Origin: JBMOUD01 sp049319665
GTDB taxonomy: Bacteria; Pseudomonadota; Gammaproteobacteria; Enterobacterales; Enterobacteriaceae
Assembly: GCF_049319665.1 (NCBI RefSeq)
Contig: NZ_JBMOUD010000031.1
Span: 1-7,519 of the forward strand
Direction of reading: 5' to 3'
Length of the DNA stretch: 7,519 nt
Position 1 is the stretch's first letter. Every line of letters begins with the position of its first letter. A program made the position numbers and the translations under genes. The notes under the pieces were generated by a model that worked only from the letters and a program-made list of their open reading frames with translations, was not told the DNA's origin and made no database searches. Positions 5,766 through 7,519 of the stretch are shown piece by piece.

Positions 5766-5827
5766 GGCATAGAGAAAAAATTAACCTATACCTAAAGCCA
5801 AGGCAAGGTTATTTTTTTCTCTATGCC
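5766..5827. promoter_or_regulatory. Inverted-repeat operator for Rep autoregulation
   Basis: Two 22-bp arms (5766-5787 and 5806-5827) are inverted copies with one mismatch, separated by 18 bases. The outer 8 bases of each arm, GGCATAGA and its complement, match the TCTATGCC that ends every iteron. In pPS10, R6K and pSC101, such half-iteron inverted repeats in the rep promoter bind Rep dimers as repressor. The position here fits the same job. Confidence 0.75.
5778..5806 (-). promoter_or_regulatory. Probable rep promoter inside the operator
   Basis: On the minus strand TTGCCT (5806-5801, 4 of 6 to TTGACA) is followed after 17 bases by TAATTT (5783-5778, 3 of 6). The -10 lies in one operator arm and the -35 overlaps the edge of the other, so Rep binding would block polymerase. 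The hexamers are weak, and an exact start needs mapping. Confidence 0.45.
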
Positions 5828-5838
5828 TTTTTTGTGAA

Positions 5839-5926
5839 TATCACCGTAAATTTCTATGCCTATCACCGTAAATTTCTATGCCTATCACCGTAAATTTCTA
5901 TGCCTATCACCGTAAATTTCTATGCC
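5839..5926. repeat. Four perfect 22-bp tandem iterons (oriV)
   Basis: Four identical, directly abutting 22-bp copies (5839-5860, 5861-5882, 5883-5904, 5905-5926), each starting TATCACCGTAAA and ending TTTCTATGCC. A 22-bp spacing places them on the same helical face two turns apart, typical of Rep_3 iterons. They serve as initiation sites and as copy-number sensors through Rep-mediated handcuffing. Confidence 0.95.
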
Positions 5927-6015
5927 TAAAATTGGTTTTTCCATTATTTATCATTAGTTTAATCGTAGCTAAAACAAGAATAAAAACAAAAAACAAGATT
6001 AAAAAGGAAATGCCC

Positions 6016-6024
6016 TGTGCATAA
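6016..6024 (-). promoter_or_regulatory. DnaA box
   Basis: TTATGCACA on the minus strand matches the E. coli DnaA-box consensus TTATNCACA exactly. It lies about 90 bases beyond the last iteron, across the AT-rich segment, where DnaA would help Rep open the origin. Confidence 0.75.
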
Positions 6025-6030
6025 CTCATG

Positions 6031-6301
6031 ATGCTGGTGAGTTGTCTGGTATCACAAAGGGATGTCGCAAACGCTGTTTGCTCCTCTTCAAAACAAACCT
6101 TCAAAACCTAAAGGCTGAGATAGCACCCTCGCAGGCTCGGGCAGATCGCTGAACATTCCTTTTGTCTCCGACCGTCCGGCACCTGAATTAGCTGTTCTTT
6201 CCGTGAAATTCAGTTCGCTTCGCTCACGGCTCTGGCAGGGAATGTGTCTGAATGGCGCTACAGGCGTTTTTCACTGACCATGACGGGTGATTTCACTGCG
6301 A
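6031..6301. other. Gene-free stretch between oriV and the mob region
   Basis: I see no supported gene here. Base composition rises from AT-rich to mixed near 6110. There are short perfect inverted repeats: CTGAATT (6183-6189) with AATTCAG (6207-6213), and overlapping it CCGTGA (6201-6206) with TCACGG (6224-6229). These could be a single-strand initiation or replication-related structure, or simply remnant sequence. No function can be assigned. Confidence 0.5.
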
Positions 6302-6327
6302 AGGAAAGAAAAGCCCGCTACGGGCTT
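6302..6327 (-). terminator. Rho-independent terminator of the mob accessory gene
   Basis: On the minus strand AAGCCCG TAG CGGGCTT forms a perfect 7-bp stem (6327-6311) followed by TTTTCTTTCC. It lies 22 bases after the stop of the gene ending at 6350. Stem, small loop and U-rich tail make a standard intrinsic terminator. Confidence 0.85.
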
Positions 6328-6349
6328 CTCAGGGCGTTTTACGACTGCC

Positions 6350-6820
6350 TTACTGTGCAGGGCAATCAGCCTTTTTGCTGTTGAGCAGCTCCTGCCCCCT
6401 GATTTTCCAGTCTGACCACTTCGGATTATCCCTCGACAGGTCATTCAGACTGGCTAACGCACCCAGCAGGGCTGCGGCATCATCAACAGGCTTACCCGTC
6501 TGACTGTCAACAAGCCCTGACATGATGAGCAGTCCGGCTGACTGGTACAGCGCATGGTCACGGGCTTTACGTGCAGCTTTTGCCTCTGCCCGCTTCTCTG
6601 CCTGAATCAGGTTCATCACCCTGGCTCTGGCTTCCTGTGCTTTCTCTGCTGCCTGTTCAGCCTGGATAAGCAGGGACAGCGTTTTAACATCCTGCGCTGT
6701 TTTATCCGCTTTCTCCGTCAGTATCAGCATGAGTTTCTGCTGTTCATTCGGTGACTTTAATCCGCGAATATACTGCACCCTGTCTGCCGCCCACTGTTCC
6801 TGTTTTTCGCTTTTAGCCAT
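6350..6820 (-). CDS. Mobilization accessory protein, TraD/MobC-like
   Basis: This 156-residue, highly charged helical protein is encoded divergently from mobA across oriT, the position of RSF1010 mobC and, as I recall, of mobX in pSC101. Residues 50-92 are rich in Ala, Glu, Arg and Lys and likely coiled coil. The stretch from about 83 to 127 (KAARKARDHALYQSAGLLIMSGLVD, then DDAAALLGALASLNDL) matches the small TraD family pattern, with an RKxR segment, a hydrophobic G-L region and a conserved LLGAL. The ATG at 6820 has GAGGG 9 bases upstream. Accessory proteins of this kind help the relaxase load and open oriT in the relaxosome. It is a single-gene unit ending in an intrinsic terminator. The C-terminus has the only cysteine (KKADCPAQ). 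The mobilization role is well supported by position; the exact family less so. Confidence 0.75.
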   Translation of the reverse strand: MAKSEKQEQWAADRVQYIRGLKSPNEQQKLMLILTEKADKTAQDVKTLSLLIQAEQAAEKAQEARARVMNLIQAEKRAEAKAARKARDHALYQSAGLLIMSGLVDSQTGKPVDDAAALLGALASLNDLSRDNPKWSDWKIRGQELLNSKKADCPAQ

Positions 6821-6916
6821 GACTGTTTACCCTCTGAATGTTAACGGGATAATTATGCTCAGTGATGGCAGAGGAGGTCAAATTCCACTACAATCCCTGC
6901 ACAATTTTAAATTGAC

Positions 6917-6955
6917 AGGGCGCACTTAGACGTTTCTTCACTTCGTTCAGAAACG
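6917..6955 (-). other. oriT with nic site of RSF1010/pSC101 type
   Basis: On the minus strand, CGTTTCT (6955-6949) and AGAAACG (6937-6931) form a 7-bp stem with an 11-base loop, followed three bases later by TAAGTGCGCCCT (6928-6917). RSF1010 oriT has the same hairpin type (GTTTCT...AGAAAC) and the same TAAGTGCGCCCT core. By analogy the nick falls after TAAGTGCG, between minus-strand positions 6921 and 6920. A consensus-like TTGACA lies on the plus strand at 6912-6917, touching the core. It might be the -35 of mobA, but I see no good -10. MobA binding at oriT could then repress mob transcription. Confidence 0.9.
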
Positions 6956-6983
6956 GTGCGCGCCTTCAGCGGGATAAAACAGA

Positions 6984-7519
6984 ATGGCATCCTATCACCT
7001 CAGCGTAAAAACCGGCGGGAAAGGCAGTGCCTCTCCCCATGCCGATTATATTGCGCGTGAGGGAAAGTATGCCCGTGAAAAAGACTCCGACCTTGAGTAC
7101 AGAGAGTCCGGCAATATGCCGGCGTGGGCAGCGCACAAGCCGGCGGAGTTCTGGAAAGCCGCTGACACGTTTGAACGTGCCAACGGTTGCACTTACCGCG
7201 AGATTGAGATTGCCCTGCCTCGCGAGCTGAAACCGGAGCAGCGTCTTGAGCTGGTCCGCGATTTTGTCCGGCAGGAAATCGGCGACCGTCATGCGTACCA
7301 GTTTGCTGTCCATAACCCGAAAGCCGCGATAGCCGGCGGCGAGCAGCCGCACGCCCATATCATGTTCTCTGAGCGCCTCAATGACGGTATTCACCGTGAC
7401 CCTGAGCAGTATTTCAGACGCGCCAACAGCCAGGCGCCGGAGCGCGGCGGTGCGAAGAAAGCGCGTTTCGGGGAAACGCCGACCGGACGCAGGGAACACC
7501 TGGTGGCGCAGCGGGAACG
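6984..7519 (+). CDS. mobA: MobA/MobL-type relaxase, N-terminal catalytic part (continues at 1-651)
   Basis: The protein nicks one strand at oriT, stays covalently attached to the 5' end and pilots the strand into a recipient through a helper plasmid's transfer channel. The ATG at 6984 is preceded by GGGA about 9 bases upstream. The protein begins MASYHLSVKTGG, followed by HADYIAREGKYA. Tyr22 aligns with the catalytic Tyr25 of RSF1010 MobA (ADYIQREGKYA). The metal-binding histidine motif is PHAHIMFSERLNDGI (His123, His125, with His110 nearby), matching RSF1010 PHCHLMISERINDGI. RANG at residues 66-69 is also shared. The gene diverges from the small mob gene ending at 6350, and oriT lies in the 163-bp gap, the arrangement of the pSC101 and IncQ mob regions. 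The reading frame runs off the window end and resumes at position 1 in frame. The truncation is only an effect of where the circle was opened. Confidence 0.95.
   Translation, partial: MASYHLSVKTGGKGSASPHADYIAREGKYAREKDSDLEYRESGNMPAWAAHKPAEFWKAADTFERANGCTYREIEIALPRELKPEQRLELVRDFVRQEIGDRHAYQFAVHNPKAAIAGGEQPHAHIMFSERLNDGIHRDPEQYFRRANSQAPERGGAKKARFGETPTGRREHLVAQRE
7443..7519. repeat. Terminal repeat marking circular closure (copy 2)
   Basis: Identical to 1-77. Removing one copy gives a circle of about 7442 bp with an intact 369-codon mobA. Confidence 0.93.

Larger units (their letters stand above)
5766..6030. other. Origin of replication (oriV)
   Basis: The region combines operator, iterons, an AT-rich stretch (5927-6010, long runs of A and T, probable unwinding element) and a DnaA box. 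A candidate IHF site TATCATTAGTTTA (5949-5961) matches WATCAANNNNTTR except for one base. Another near DnaA box TGTGAATAT (5833-5841, one mismatch) lies just before the first iteron. This is the theta-type iteron origin layout of pSC101 and pPS10. The direction of replication cannot be read from the sequence. Confidence 0.85.

Noticed and set aside
5839..5926. CRISPR array
   Set aside because: The repeats abut directly without spacers and lie next to a Rep_3 gene, so they are iterons.
5907..6104. Minus-strand 65-codon open frame with a hydrophobic stretch
   Set aside because: It runs into the fourth iteron and its hydrophobic part comes from the AT-rich origin segment; no ribosome site or family match.
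6966..7499. Long minus-strand open frame (177 codons) opposite mobA
   Set aside because: It is antisense to a clear relaxase with catalytic motifs; its length follows from the GC-rich codon use of mobA.

Overview
This window appears to be a complete small circular plasmid from an enterobacterium. The first and last 77 bases are identical (1-77 = 7443-7519), so the molecule closes to about 7442 bp, and the relaxase gene cut by the window ends reads in frame through the junction. The case for an Enterobacteriaceae host rests on four points: an oriT and relaxase of the RSF1010/pSC101 type, a XerC/XerD site whose arms match E. coli dif and pSC101 psi, an iteron plus Rep_3 replicon with an E. coli-type DnaA box, and a restriction system of the SacI (GAGCTC) type, isoschizomers of which are known from Enterobacter and E. 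coli. It carries no resistance gene, transposase, partition locus or classical toxin-antitoxin pair.

Layout, read around the circle. (a) Mobilization, 6302 to 1248 through the junction: a small TraD/MobC-like accessory protein (minus strand) diverges from mobA (plus strand), with oriT between them. mobA is followed by a membrane protein of MobB type. (b) Restriction-modification island, about 1314-3874, clearly AT-rich compared with the mob genes: a C5-cytosine methyltransferase on the minus strand, then divergent genes for a helix-turn-helix controller protein and a SacI-family PD-(D/E)XK endonuclease, which overlap each other. (c) 3875-4625: a hairpin after the endonuclease gene, the only GAGCTC site on the plasmid, a gene for a small exported protein of unknown function, and a 28-bp XerCD site with a gene-free flank on its XerC side. 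(d) Replicon, 4598-6030, transcribed on the minus strand: oriV with four perfect 22-bp iterons, an AT-rich stretch and a DnaA box, then an operator/promoter inverted repeat, rep, and a downstream gene for an HTH/coiled-coil protein, ending in a strong hairpin.

Working together: Rep binds the iterons to start replication and probably represses its own promoter through the inverted repeat. The Xer site keeps the plasmid monomeric using host recombinases. The mob module lets it be carried by a helper conjugative plasmid. The R-M system defends the host and punishes plasmid loss, and so may supply the stability that a partition system would otherwise give. The most notable points are the SacI-type R-M system on a pSC101-like mobilizable backbone, the near-leaderless and interlocked starts of the methyltransferase and controller genes, and the unidentified exported protein next to the Xer site. 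All family names come from reading motifs in the sequence; no database search was possible.
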